NCBI RefSeq assembly: GCF_009856865.1
Contig: NZ_WVUD01000041.1
Span: forward strand, 1 to 34,360
From: Solidesulfovibrio aerotolerans
Lineage (GTDB): Bacteria; Desulfobacterota; Desulfovibrionia; Desulfovibrionales; Desulfovibrionaceae
Reading direction: 5' to 3'
Length of the DNA stretch: 34,360 nucleotides
Part shown: piece after piece, positions 9,052 to 17,158 of the stretch
How positions within the stretch are numbered: the stretch's first letter is position 1
Layout of the letters: every line of letters starts with the position of its first letter
The notes under the pieces: model-generated
Databases searched by the model: none
What the model was told of the DNA's origin: nothing
What the model saw: the letters and a program-made list of their open reading frames with translations, nothing else
Position numbers and translations under genes: made by a program

Positions 9052-9269
9052 GCCTCCGGCGGCCAAAGGGGTGGCCCCTTTGGAATCCCACCTGGAAGGC
9101 AAGGGGTTAAAGGGGGCCAGCAGGATGGCGCGAGTGCCGTACTCGTTTCGGCCTTTGCGGCAACACGACCAACGGGATTTTCCCCGCTCCCGTCCACCGT
9201 CGTGGCAACGCCGCCCCCCTTTACCCATGTGGGGGGTCCGGGGGCCTCAGGCCCCCGGCCGCCGGAGGC
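9052..9269. repeat. Long intergenic inverted-repeat element, copy 3
   Basis: The element begins GCCTCCGGCGGCC and ends with its exact reverse complement GGCCGCCGGAGGC, 218 bases in total. Inside are AAAGGGGTGGCCCCTTT, a self-complementary block, then GGAATCCCACCTGGAAGGC and AAGGGGTTAA, and later GTCCGGGGGCC TCA GGCCCCCGG. It shares both ends and much of the interior with the element at 27650-27804. Short frames through it are not convincing genes. Confidence 0.75.
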
Positions 9270-9292
9270 ACTCTTCATTCTACACGCAGATG

Positions 9293-9406
9293 CTACCAGT
9301 CCTGGTCCTCGGGTTTGGCCGCCTGCGTGGCTTTAATGACGAGCAGGGCGACAAACACGGAACAGAACCCAAACAGCACCATCAGACCGGCGAAATCAAA
9401 TTTCAC
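9293..9406 (-). CDS. Small single-pass membrane protein, 37 aa
   Basis: A 37-codon frame starts with GTG at 9406 and ends with TAG at 9293. It has a strong ribosome binding site, GGGAGG, six bases before the start, which makes it credible despite its size. It reads MKFDFAGLMVLFGFCS at the start, continues as one hydrophobic helix to about residue 25, then a short polar tail ending EDQDW. This layout resembles small accessory subunits of membrane complexes, but I cannot assign a partner. It is divergent from the exported protein at 9456, with about 50 bases between them. Confidence 0.6.
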   Translation of the reverse strand: MKFDFAGLMVLFGFCSVFVALLVIKATQAAKPEDQDW

Positions 9407-9455
9407 GGCGAACCTCCCCAGGAATGTATTTCGTGAAAAAAATCTTTAACCACAA

Positions 9456-9797
9456 ATGAGTCCTATGTCCAGAGTCGCCAACCATCTGCGCGCCAGTCTG
9501 CTGCTGGCCGCCCTGCTTTTTCCGGCTGCCGCACCGGCAGCCGTTATCCAGGTGGATGTGGACACCTACCGCGTCAACGGCGGCCCGCCCGTGTCTGCTG
9601 CCTGGGACATTGCCGAACGCCTGAGCGTGACCAAGGACGTGGCCATCGTGGTCATGGACAAAAAAGCCACCAAGGGCACGGTGCAAACCCTCATGCAGAT
9701 CCTTGAAACCCTCAACGTGCCCACACTTTTCACCAAAAAGGGCGATTACGAGATATTGCTCAAACGCGGCGTCATAAAGCCGGCTGCCGCGCCTTGA
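9456..9797 (+). CDS. Exported 113-aa protein of unknown function, ExbD-like fold possible
   Basis: The N-terminus is a clear signal peptide, with cleavage probably after APA around residues 28-30, so the mature protein of about 85 residues is periplasmic. The remainder (DVDTYRVNGGPP, then DVAIVVMDKKATKGTVQTLM and LNVPTLFTKKGDYEILLKRG) recalls the periplasmic domain of ExbD/TolR: a short strand, 'V.MDKKA' strand, helix, strand. That comparison is by eye only. An alternative start is the ATG at 9465; neither has a strong ribosome binding site. It lies just upstream of the cobalamin riboswitch, which controls the following genes rather than this one. Confidence 0.65.
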   Translation: MSPMSRVANHLRASLLLAALLFPAAAPAAVIQVDVDTYRVNGGPPVSAAWDIAERLSVTKDVAIVVMDKKATKGTVQTLMQILETLNVPTLFTKKGDYEILLKRGVIKPAAAP

Positions 9798-9837
9798 CAG
9801 CCCTGCCGCCCCCCGATACCTCCCAGCCATCGACCTG

Positions 9838-10005
9838 GGCGCCCTTCGGGGCTTAAAAGGGAATCCCGTTCAAATCGGGAGCGGTCCCGCCGCCGTCAGT
9901 CCCCCATACAGTCGGCCTCCTCGCGCGCCACTGGGAACCATTCCCGGGAAGGCCGGGGCCGATGGGACAAGCCGGAAGACCTGCCCGGGTTCTGGCACGT
10001 CCTGT
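9838..10005 (+). promoter_or_regulatory. Cobalamin (B12) riboswitch
   Basis: The leader contains the conserved cobalamin-riboswitch blocks in order. These are TTAAAAGGGAATCCCG near 9853, GGGAGCGGTCCCGCCGCCGT near 9879, GCCACTGGGAA near 9928, CCGGGAAGGC near 9944, and CCGGAAGACCTGCC near 9972-9985 (the B12-box end). About 100 bases then separate it from the cbiK start. It is expected to lower expression of cbiK and the transporter genes when adenosylcobalamin is plentiful. Exact ends are approximate. Confidence 0.92.
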
Positions 10006-10104
10006 CGGCACGAGGGCTTTTGCCGACCGGGCTTCGGGAACGAACCCCGCATCCTTGCGCGTTCCTTTTCATCAAGAGCCCTCCATTGTTTGGAGGTAAC
10101 CCCC

Positions 10105-10989
10105 ATGTTTCGCTTCTCGCGAATGCTCCTGTCCCTGTCCCTATGCCTGTGTCTTGCTGCGCCGGCCGTTGCCGGCCACGATGCCAAAAAAGAACCCAAA
10201 CGGGCCATTGTCGTGGCCGCCTTTGGCACCACTGTCCCCGAGGCCGCTCCGGCCATTGAAAAAATGGTGGCGCGCGTCAAGGCCGCCTATCCCGGCGTGC
10301 CGGTGACCCTGTGCTATACCGCCGCCATGATCCGGGCCAAGCTGGCCAAGGACGGCAAACGCGTGCCCTCCCCGGCCGAGGCCCTGGCCGCCCTGCCTGA
10401 TCAGGGCGTCACCGACGTGGCGCTCATGTCCCTGCAAACCATACCCGGCCACGAATTCCACGACCTCGTGCGCACGGCTGCGGCCTTCTCCCGGATGCCC
10501 AAGGGGCTGTCCCAGGTGTCGGTGAGCGCCCCGTTGCTGTTTGAAAAGGACGATTTCCCCAAGGTGGCCAAAGCCCTGATCGAAGCCGCCCCCAAGGACC
10601 GCAAGCCCGGCGAGGCCATCGTCTTTGTTGGCCACGGTACCGAGCATTCCGCCAACATGGCCTACCCGGCCCTGCAATACAGCCTGTGGCGCGTCGATCA
10701 AAACGCCTTCGTGACCACGGTGGAAGGCATTCCGTCCTTTGACGATGTCGTGGCTGATCTTAAAGCCAAGGGTATCAAAAAAACCTGGCTCATTCCGCTG
10801 TTTGCCGTGGCTGGCGACCATGCCCGCAACGATATGGCCGGCAAGGAAAAGGATTCCCTGGCCTCGTCATTGACCGCTGCCGGCATCGAAGCCAAATCCG
10901 TCCTTTCCGGCACGGCCGACCGCGAGGCCGTGGCCGCCGTGTGGCTTGAGCACCTCAAAACGACCTTCGACGCCCTGCCCGGAAAATAA
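10105..10989 (+). CDS. cbiK: Periplasmic sirohydrochlorin cobaltochelatase
   Basis: CbiK inserts Co2+ into sirohydrochlorin. This copy has 294 residues with a signal peptide ending AVA at about residue 23, so it is exported, as known for the CbiK-P form of Desulfovibrio vulgaris. The candidate catalytic residues are H177 (FVGHGTEHS), E207 (TVEGIPSF) and H239 (VAGDHARN). Their spacing of 30 and 32 matches the known H145, E175 and H207 of Salmonella CbiK. GGAGG at 10092-10096 fixes the ATG at 10105 over a TTG further upstream. It is the first gene after the cobalamin riboswitch and its TAA overlaps the next ATG. A periplasmic chelatase beside a metal/corrinoid or heme-type ABC importer may serve transport rather than synthesis. 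Confidence 0.93.
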   Translation: MFRFSRMLLSLSLCLCLAAPAVAGHDAKKEPKRAIVVAAFGTTVPEAAPAIEKMVARVKAAYPGVPVTLCYTAAMIRAKLAKDGKRVPSPAEALAALPDQGVTDVALMSLQTIPGHEFHDLVRTAAAFSRMPKGLSQVSVSAPLLFEKDDFPKVAKALIEAAPKDRKPGEAIVFVGHGTEHSANMAYPALQYSLWRVDQNAFVTTVEGIPSFDDVVADLKAKGIKKTWLIPLFAVAGDHARNDMAGKEKDSLASSLTAAGIEAKSVLSGTADREAVAAVWLEHLKTTFDALPGK

Positions 10990-12038
10990 TGCCCGACATC
11001 CGCGTCAGCCGGACCCGGGCCATGGCCCGGGTCTTGCCCCTGCTCCTGGCCGGACTGGCTGCTGTAACGGCGGCGTGTCTGGCCGGAGCCTATCCGGCGA
11101 CTCCCAGCGAGGTGGCAGTGGTGGTCGGGCGACTGCTTGGCCTGTCCCTGCCGGCTCCGGCCGACGCCACCGTCACGGCGGTGGTCATCGATCTGCGGCT
11201 TATGCGGGCGCTTCTGGCCTACGGCGTGGGCGCGGCCCTGGCTGTGGCTGGCGCGGTTTTTCAGGGCGTGTTGCGCAATCCCTTGGCCGACCCGTTCACC
11301 CTGGGCGTATCTGGCGGGGCGGCCTTTGGCGCGGCCTTATCGCTGAGCCTGGGGCTGGCGGCCAGCCTTGGCACGTCTTTGGCCACGCCGGGTCTGGCTC
11401 TTTTGGGCGGCGGGGCAACGCTTGCCGCTGTCTTGGCCCTGTCGCGGCTGGCCGGCGGGCTGCGGCGGGAAACCGTGGTCCTTTCCGGTATTGTGGCGGC
11501 CACGTTTCTGTCTGCCCTGCTCTCGCTGGTCAAGGCGCTCAACGAGGAATCCGTGGCCGGCATTGTTTTTTGGATCATGGGCGGCTTCCAGGGCAAGGGG
11601 CGGGCCGAGCTGGCCCTGTTTGCCCCCTGTCTGGCCGCCGGGCTGGCTGCCATCTGGCTTTTTGTCCGCGAACTGGACATTTTGCTGTTGGGCGAAACCC
11701 AAGCCCGGCAACTCGGCGTGGCCGCCGGCCGGGCGCGGCTGGTTCTTCTCACTGCCGCCAGCCTGCTCACGGCCGCTGCCGTGGCTGTCTCGGGGGTTAT
11801 CGGCTTTGTCGGCCTCATTGCCCCCCACGCCTGCCGCCGGCTCTACGGCGGGGAACACGGCACCTTGCTGCTCCAAAGCGCCCTTTTGGGCGGCGCGCTG
11901 CTGGTGGCCTCCGATGTCCTGGCCCGCACCATCCTGCCCGGCGGCGCGGAACTGCCCGTGGGCGTGGTGACAGCCTTATGCGGCGGTCCGTTTTTCTGTT
12001 TTCTGCTGCTGACCGGACGCAATGGAGCCCGGCCGTGA
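10989..12038 (+). CDS. ABC transporter permease, FecCD/BtuC family
   Basis: This 349-residue inner-membrane protein has about nine to ten hydrophobic helices. The FecCD family hallmarks are visible: RLMRALLAYGVGAALAVAG near residue 73, VFQGVLRNPLADPFTLGVSGGA, VVLSGIVAATFLSALLSL, FWIMGGF, and GFVGLIAPHACRRLYG near the cytoplasmic loop that contacts the ATPase. The family imports iron-siderophores, heme or vitamin B12. Control by a cobalamin riboswitch and neighbours cbiK and cbiL suggest a corrinoid or cobalt-tetrapyrrole substrate, by inference. Its ATG overlaps the cbiK stop (TAATG), and its TGA overlaps the next GTG. Confidence 0.9.
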   Translation: MPDIRVSRTRAMARVLPLLLAGLAAVTAACLAGAYPATPSEVAVVVGRLLGLSLPAPADATVTAVVIDLRLMRALLAYGVGAALAVAGAVFQGVLRNPLADPFTLGVSGGAAFGAALSLSLGLAASLGTSLATPGLALLGGGATLAAVLALSRLAGGLRRETVVLSGIVAATFLSALLSLVKALNEESVAGIVFWIMGGFQGKGRAELALFAPCLAAGLAAIWLFVRELDILLLGETQARQLGVAAGRARLVLLTAASLLTAAAVAVSGVIGFVGLIAPHACRRLYGGEHGTLLLQSALLGGALLVASDVLARTILPGGAELPVGVVTALCGGPFFCFLLLTGRNGARP

Positions 12039-12829
12039 TCCGCTGCCGGGGGCTTTGCAGCGGCTACCATGGCCGGCCGGTGCTGGACGGCATCGACCTC
12101 GACGTGGCCCCGGGCGAGATGGTGGGTGTTTTGGGTCCAAACGGTGCCGGCAAGACCACCCTGCTGCTCACCCTGTCCGGGGTGCTGTCCCCGGCCGGGG
12201 GCACAGTGGTCCTTAATGGCCGAAATATTGCGTCAATGACGGACAAGGAGCGCGCCCGGACTGTGGCCGCCGTGCCCCAGCGCAGCGGCAGCGCCGGGGA
12301 ACTGACCGTGCGCTCGCTGGTGCTCATGGGACGCTATCCCTACCTGTCCTTTCTCGGCGGCTACGGTCCCAGCGACGCGGCAGCGGCAGCAGCGGCCATG
12401 GCGGCCGTCGGCGTGGCCGATCTGGCCGACCGTCGGCTGGGGGAACTTTCCGGCGGCGAGTTCCAGCGGGCGCTGACCGCCCGGGCCTTGGCCCAGGAAA
12501 GCGATGTGCTCCTTTTGGACGAAGCCTCGGCCAGCCTGGACATCGCGCGCAAGATGGAACTCTACACCCTGCTCGCCGCCCGAAACGCGGCCGGGACCAC
12601 CATTGTGGCCGCCCTGCACGACATCAATCTGGCGGCGCTGGCCTGTCGGCGGCTGGTGTTTCTCAAAAACGGCCGCATCGAAGCCGACGGCCCGACAGCC
12701 GCTGTTTTTACCCAACCAACCCTTTCGAGGATTTATGAAACCGATATCATCGTCATCCCCCACCCGCGCACCGGCACGCCCCAGGCCCTGGCTGTTCCCG
12801 GTCCTGGCCTTGGCGCTGTGCCTGTATAA
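12035..12829 (+). CDS. ABC transporter ATPase, FecE/BtuD type
   Basis: The 264-residue ATPase energises the permease. Walker A GPNGAGKTT is at residues 34-42, the signature is LSGGEFQRAL, Walker B is VLLLDEASASLD, and the switch histidine is in AALHDINLA. The start is the GTG at 12035, which overlaps the permease stop; the frame further upstream runs through the permease gene and is not real. The C-terminal 30 residues are encoded in DNA that also encodes the signal peptide of the binding protein in another frame, a 95-base overlap that is long for this kind of operon. Confidence 0.92.
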   Translation: MIRCRGLCSGYHGRPVLDGIDLDVAPGEMVGVLGPNGAGKTTLLLTLSGVLSPAGGTVVLNGRNIASMTDKERARTVAAVPQRSGSAGELTVRSLVLMGRYPYLSFLGGYGPSDAAAAAAAMAAVGVADLADRRLGELSGGEFQRALTARALAQESDVLLLDEASASLDIARKMELYTLLAARNAAGTTIVAALHDINLAALACRRLVFLKNGRIEADGPTAAVFTQPTLSRIYETDIIVIPHPRTGTPQALAVPGPGLGAVPV

Positions 12830-13667
12830 CGTTGCGCCGGCCCGGGCGCACAGTGTTGCCATAACCGACGACCTGGGCCGCGAGGTCCGATTGGCCGCCC
12901 CGGCCCAGCGCATTGTGCCGCTTTACGGGGCGTTTATCGACATCCTTGCCGGCATGGATCTCACCGGTCGCATTGCAGCCCGCACCGAGGCTGACGCGAC
13001 GGCCCCCGGCCAGCCCGACGTGCCGGTCATCGGCACCCACATGCGGCCCAATCTGGAGCGCGTCCTGGCTGTCAAACCGGATTTGATCCTGCAAATGGAC
13101 GGCCGGGGCGAAGCCCGGGAAGCGGCCGAACAGTTGGCCGCCCTGGGACTGCCGGTGGCGATTTTTTCCGTCTCGGATTTCCCCGGTCTTTTTGAAACCA
13201 TCCGCCGGGTCGGCGTGCTGACCGGCAGCGAGGCTGCGGCTGCGGCCCTGTCCGAGAGCCTGGGCCGGCGTCTGGCCGTGGTCGCCGAGGGGACTGGGGC
13301 CGGGGCGCGCCCGACCGTCTTTTTCGAAGCCCGCTCCGGCAGTCTGCTGGCGGCCGGGTCCGGCTCCATGGTCGCTGCCGTCATCATTGCTGCCGGTGGC
13401 ACAAACGCCGTAACCACGGAGAAAAAACTCGTGCGCCTGTCGGATGAAGAATTGCTGCGTCTGGCCCCGGCCGTGTGCCTCACCCAGCGCGGCCCCATGA
13501 ATCCCGAAGCCCGGCCCATGGCCGAGCGCCCCGAATATGCCGCCCTGCCCTGCGTGCGGGACGGCCGGGCGTTTCTCGTGGACGAGTGGCGCTTTTCCCG
13601 CCCCGGTCCGGCCAGCGTGGAGGCCGTGGAAGAATTGGCGAAGCTGCTCACCGGGAGGCCGTCATGA
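12735..13667 (+). CDS. Periplasmic binding protein of the cobalamin-regulated ABC importer
   Basis: This 310-residue protein is of the BtuF/FepB type (class III periplasmic binding protein). The N-terminus has a positively charged start, a hydrophobic core (WLFPVLALALCLYN) and a cleavage site after ARA near residue 34. Typical features follow: ITDDLGREVRLAAPAQRIV, then VIGTHMRPNLERVLAVKPDL. The ATG at 12735 has GAGG four bases upstream and lies 95 bases inside the ATPase gene. The TGA overlaps the ATG of cbiL. The ligand is inferred from the riboswitch to be a corrinoid, or possibly a cobalt or tetrapyrrole compound. Confidence 0.88.
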   Translation: MKPISSSSPTRAPARPRPWLFPVLALALCLYNVAPARAHSVAITDDLGREVRLAAPAQRIVPLYGAFIDILAGMDLTGRIAARTEADATAPGQPDVPVIGTHMRPNLERVLAVKPDLILQMDGRGEAREAAEQLAALGLPVAIFSVSDFPGLFETIRRVGVLTGSEAAAAALSESLGRRLAVVAEGTGAGARPTVFFEARSGSLLAAGSGSMVAAVIIAAGGTNAVTTEKKLVRLSDEELLRLAPAVCLTQRGPMNPEARPMAERPEYAALPCVRDGRAFLVDEWRFSRPGPASVEAVEELAKLLTGRPS

Positions 13668-14377
13668 CCCGCCTGGGGACGCTCTACGGCCTTGGCGTCG
13701 GTCCCGGCGACCCGGAACTGCTGACGTTAAAGGCCGCCCGGATTCTCGGACAAGTGGACACGGTCTTTGCCGCCTCGTCGAGCAAAAACGACTATTCCAT
13801 TGCCGCAGCCATCGTGGCCCCGCATCTGCCGGCCACGGCCGCCGTCACCCGGCTGCCCTTTCCCATGACCCGCGACGACGCGGCCCTGGCCACGGCCTGG
13901 GCTGCCAATGCCGCAGCCATGGCGGCAGTGTTGGCCGACGGACGCGATGCGGCCTTTATCACCCTGGGCGATCCGCTGCTCTACAGCACCTTTGGCTATG
14001 TCCTGCCGCTGCTGCGCGCCCTGTTGCCGGATCTGCCGGTGGTGGTCGTACCCGGAATCACGTCCTTTCAGGCAGCAGCAGCCCGCACCGGACAGGTGCT
14101 GGTCGAATCCGGGGAGAATTTGCTCATCGCTTCGGGTGTAGACGAGGACGGCCGCTTGCGCCGGGCCTTGGCCGAGGCGGATAATGCCGTTATTTTAAAG
14201 GCTTATCGCAGTTTCCCGCAACTACGGACCATGCTTGGCGAACTGGGGCTGGCCCAGGGCACGACCTTTGTGACCCGCCTTGGGCACAAGGGCGAGGCTG
14301 TCGAACGCCGCCTCGATATGGCCCCGGAAAAGCCCCACTATCTCTCGCTGTGCCTGATCAAACGCGGCCAGACCTAG
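13664..14377 (+). CDS. cbiL: Precorrin-2 / cobalt-factor II C20-methyltransferase
   Basis: This 237-residue SAM-dependent methyltransferase acts at C20 of the early corrin ring. The tetrapyrrole-methylase motifs are LYGLGVGPGDPELLTLKA at the N-terminus, the FITLGDPLLYSTFGY block near residue 105, and VVVPGITSFQAAAA near residue 130. With an anaerobic CbiK-type chelatase upstream, the substrate is most likely cobalt-factor II (the CbiL rather than CobI role). The ATG at 13664 overlaps the previous stop (ATGA) and has GGGAGG upstream. It is the last gene of the riboswitch operon; a hairpin follows at 14442. Confidence 0.9.
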   Translation: MTRLGTLYGLGVGPGDPELLTLKAARILGQVDTVFAASSSKNDYSIAAAIVAPHLPATAAVTRLPFPMTRDDAALATAWAANAAAMAAVLADGRDAAFITLGDPLLYSTFGYVLPLLRALLPDLPVVVVPGITSFQAAAARTGQVLVESGENLLIASGVDEDGRLRRALAEADNAVILKAYRSFPQLRTMLGELGLAQGTTFVTRLGHKGEAVERRLDMAPEKPHYLSLCLIKRGQT

Positions 14378-14441
14378 GGCCTGATCGAGCCGAATGGAGC
14401 CAACGTGCTCCAAGGCCGCCGGCCTGGGAGATGCGGGCGGC

Positions 14442-14476
14442 CTGACGCGCGGGGCCGCCCCGCCCTCGCGTGTCAG
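14442..14476. terminator. Strong hairpin after cbiL, probable terminator
   Basis: CTGACGCGCG-GGGC pairs with GCCC-T-CGCGTGTCAG, giving about 14 bp with one G-U pair and one bulge. It lies between the convergent ends of cbiL and the chemoreceptor gene. There is no T run on either strand, so it may act with Rho or as an RNA 3'-end stabiliser. Confidence 0.5.
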
Positions 14477-14574
14477 ACCGCTCCTCCAACGCCACTGACG
14501 CCAGTCATTGAGGCTTATAAAGCCCGACTCGCCCCTTCTTTGCGCCAGATCGCTGCTCCAACACTTTGTTTTTG

Positions 14575-16620
14575 CTAATATTTTTCAAAATGCAGGCTGT
14601 CGGAATCGCTTTCTTCCAGCGCGATGCGCGCCCCTCCCGTGGCCGCCGGACGCGGCAGGGCCATGCGCTTGGGTGTTGCCCGGTTATCGAACCGGCGGCC
14701 CGATTGCGGCCTGTGGCGGGGCTGATCGTCTGCATCGTCGCGGTTGACCTGAAAAAAGGAACTCGTCTGCTGCAACTGCGAGGCCTGGGCGGAAAGCTCC
14801 TCGGATGTCGAGGCTATCTGCTCGGCTGCGGCGGCATTTTGCTGGATGACCTGATCGAGTTGTTGCAGGGCCTGGTTCACCTGACCGGCCCCCTGGCTCT
14901 GCTCCTGGCTAGCGGCATTGATTTCCTGCACCAGTTCCGCCGTCTTTTGGATGTCGGGCACCAGCTTCTCCAGGAGTTTGCCGGCCTTTTCGGCTATGCC
15001 GGTGGAGGTGGCGGCCAGCCCGGTAATCTCGGCGGCAGCGGTCTGGCTGCGTTCGGCCAGTTTGCGCACCTCGGAAGCCACCACGGCAAATCCCCGGCCA
15101 TGATCGCCGGCCCGGGCCGCTTCCACAGCGGCATTCAGCGCAAGCAGGTCGGTTTGCCGGGCAATCTCCTCAATAATCGAAATCTTACTGGTGATGGCCT
15201 TCATGGCGGTCACGGTCTGGGTCACGGCTTCGCCTGACGACAGGGCATCCCGGGCCGCCTTGATGGCAATGGCCTCGGTCTGCTTGGCGTTGTCAGCCGT
15301 CTGGCTGATGCTGGCGGCCATTTCCTCCATGGCCGAGGAAGATTCCTCAACAGCCGAGGCCTGTTCCGTGGAGCCCTGGGACAGGGAGGACGAGGAGGCG
15401 CTGAGCTGCTCGCTGCCCGAGGCCACATTGACGGAACCGTCCTGGACTTCCCGAATGATCCCGCTGACCCTCTCCAACATCTCCCGCAGGCCGTGCAGCA
15501 GCTTGTCGGCAGGATCGCGGGGTGTAACGACGAGGCTCAGGTCGCCTTGGCTGAGCCGGCCCATCATGCCGGCGATGTCTTTTTCCGCTGCCACCAGCCG
15601 TTCGATGGCCGCCAGCAGGGCGTCATCGACGGAACGTCTGGACACTGTAACATTGAGATCGCCCAGGGCCAGCTTGCCGGCCATGGCAGCGATATCTTTT
15701 TCCGCCTGGATGAGTTGTCCCAGGGAGCGCATGAGCATGTCCTTGTCGGAACGCTCGGCGCTGCTGACGTTGAGGTCGCCCAAGGCCAGTTTGCCCACGG
15801 TCTCGGCCACCAGGGTCGAAGACCGGACCATGGCATGCATGGCCGCGTATATGCTTTGGGGATGGGCGTTTTCATGAAAGGTCAGGCTCAGGTCGCCCAC
15901 AGCGACCTGCCGGGCGATGCTCGCGATTTCATCCGGCTCGCCACCCAACTGGCGCAACAGCCCCCGGACAATGAGATACCCCGTGAGCGCGGCAAAAAGG
16001 ACCATGGCCCCGGTCAGGCCCGCGATGACCAGGACGGTTTGTTCGTACAGGGCCTTGGAGGCGGAGTTTTTTTCCTTGGAATAGCCAAGCTCCAGTTCGG
16101 TGAGTTTGTTGATAAATTCCCGCATGAATTCAAACTGTTCGTTGGCCTGCCCCTGGGACAGGGCCATGGCCGCCGCCCTCGCTTCCTCGGTGTTGCGCAG
16201 CCGGCCCTGGACCACCTTGGCCGACGTCGCTTCCCATTGGCGCATGGCCTGCTCGAACTGCTCGGCCAGATGCTTTTCTTCCGGCGTCGTGGTCAGGGCC
16301 TTGAATGACGCGAAACGGTCCTTTGTCTGCTTGAGGTTGACGGCGTACGCGTCCTGCAATTTCTTGAAGCTGTCGCTGTCCACGTCGGCAAAGAGCATGG
16401 TGCGCTCGGCCACGAGCAACTGGTGAAGATCCCGGTCGGCTTCGATGAGGAAATCGACGCTCGGCAGAAAGCGAACAAACAGCATTTCAAGGTTTCCGCT
16501 TATGATTTTAGCCGCAGAATACCCTGTATATCCAACGATAATAAGAGAAATGACCAGCACCGCATAGCTCATAGACAATTTAAAGCTCACTCTATGAAAT
16601 AATCGAGTCGTCTGGGACAT
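14575..16620 (-). CDS. Methyl-accepting chemotaxis protein with 39-residue HAMP-like repeats
   Basis: This 681-residue membrane receptor has helix 1 at about 13-35, a periplasmic four-helix-bundle-type sensor to about 190, and helix 2 at about 195-217. Four GDL motifs follow at residues 242, 281, 320 and 359, exactly 39 apart, each in a HAMP-like segment. The signalling hairpin ([20 protein letters not shown] near 485-504) is fully conserved, so it can dock CheW and CheA. There is no C-terminal NWETF-type pentapeptide for CheR tethering. I chose the ATG at 16620 because GGGAGG lies eight bases upstream; a start 16 codons earlier lacks one. It is divergent from the response regulator at 17159. 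Confidence 0.93.
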   Translation of the reverse strand: MSQTTRLFHRVSFKLSMSYAVLVISLIIVGYTGYSAAKIISGNLEMLFVRFLPSVDFLIEADRDLHQLLVAERTMLFADVDSDSFKKLQDAYAVNLKQTKDRFASFKALTTTPEEKHLAEQFEQAMRQWEATSAKVVQGRLRNTEEARAAAMALSQGQANEQFEFMREFINKLTELELGYSKEKNSASKALYEQTVLVIAGLTGAMVLFAALTGYLIVRGLLRQLGGEPDEIASIARQVAVGDLSLTFHENAHPQSIYAAMHAMVRSSTLVAETVGKLALGDLNVSSAERSDKDMLMRSLGQLIQAEKDIAAMAGKLALGDLNVTVSRRSVDDALLAAIERLVAAEKDIAGMMGRLSQGDLSLVVTPRDPADKLLHGLREMLERVSGIIREVQDGSVNVASGSEQLSASSSSLSQGSTEQASAVEESSSAMEEMAASISQTADNAKQTEAIAIKAARDALSSGEAVTQTVTAMKAITSKISIIEEIARQTDLLALNAAVEAARAGDHGRGFAVVASEVRKLAERSQTAAAEITGLAATSTGIAEKAGKLLEKLVPDIQKTAELVQEINAASQEQSQGAGQVNQALQQLDQVIQQNAAAAEQIASTSEELSAQASQLQQTSSFFQVNRDDADDQPRHRPQSGRRFDNRATPKRMALPRPAATGGARIALEESDSDSLHFEKY

Positions 16621-17158
16621 CACAACACCTCCCGTTGCGTCATCTGTAGTCTCATACATCCCTCTCAAAAGTAGAATTCGTGCCTATCTTTCTGCATCAG
16701 CGAGAAACGCAAGCGCCCCAAACGTTCCTGGGAAACGTTGGTCATTCAAAACACAGCAGATTTTCTATTTTCTCTTAGAGCATTTTCGCTGCGGCGCAAA
16801 GGGAAAAGACGCCGCCCGAAAGGCTGCAGCCCTTTCACGATTCACGCCAAGGGACGCCGTCAGGCTCGACGCCATGCCACCCTTGGCTTATGGTGAAACG
16901 GGTGTCCTTATCGAGAGCGGGGAGCAGGTTGAAACGGCCGCGCCCGCTGCGGGCGTCTTGCGACAGGCCGGACCCCGGGCGATTGGCCGTGTGGCGTCCA
17001 CAAAAAAGCATCCCTGCTTTTTGTGAATTCAAGGCGCAATGCAGTATGGTGCTGCCTGGCAACACCCTACCGCAACACCGCGCACGCGGCAGGAGCATCC
17101 GGCCGTAAGCCCCCGGGGGCCGCCGTCGGCGAGAACGGTTTCAAGGAGACAAAGGCCC
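16621..17158. other. Divergent intergenic region with hairpins
   Basis: This 538-base gap between the chemoreceptor and the response regulator must hold both promoters. It contains an AT-rich block near 16740-16795, an inverted repeat GCGGCG-N13-CGCCGC near 16795, and the A/T-rich hairpin at 16999-17025. I see no convincing small gene. AAGGAG at 17143 serves the response regulator. Confidence 0.5.
16999..17025 (+). terminator. Hairpin in the leader of the response regulator
   Basis: CACAAAAAAGCA, loop TCCC, TGCTTTTTGTG pair over about 11 bp with one bulged A. It lies some 135 bases ahead of the response-regulator start. It could be a terminator of a short upstream transcript or a leader structure; no long T run follows it. 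Confidence 0.4.

Noticed and set aside
9052-9436. Two + strand frames of 101 and 128 codons downstream of selB
   Set aside because: They run through the inverted-repeat element, lack ribosome binding sites and have no protein-like pattern.
16660-16675. Sigma-54 promoter for the chemoreceptor gene
   Set aside because: A GGCAC block is present on the - strand, but no TTGC follows at the required spacing.
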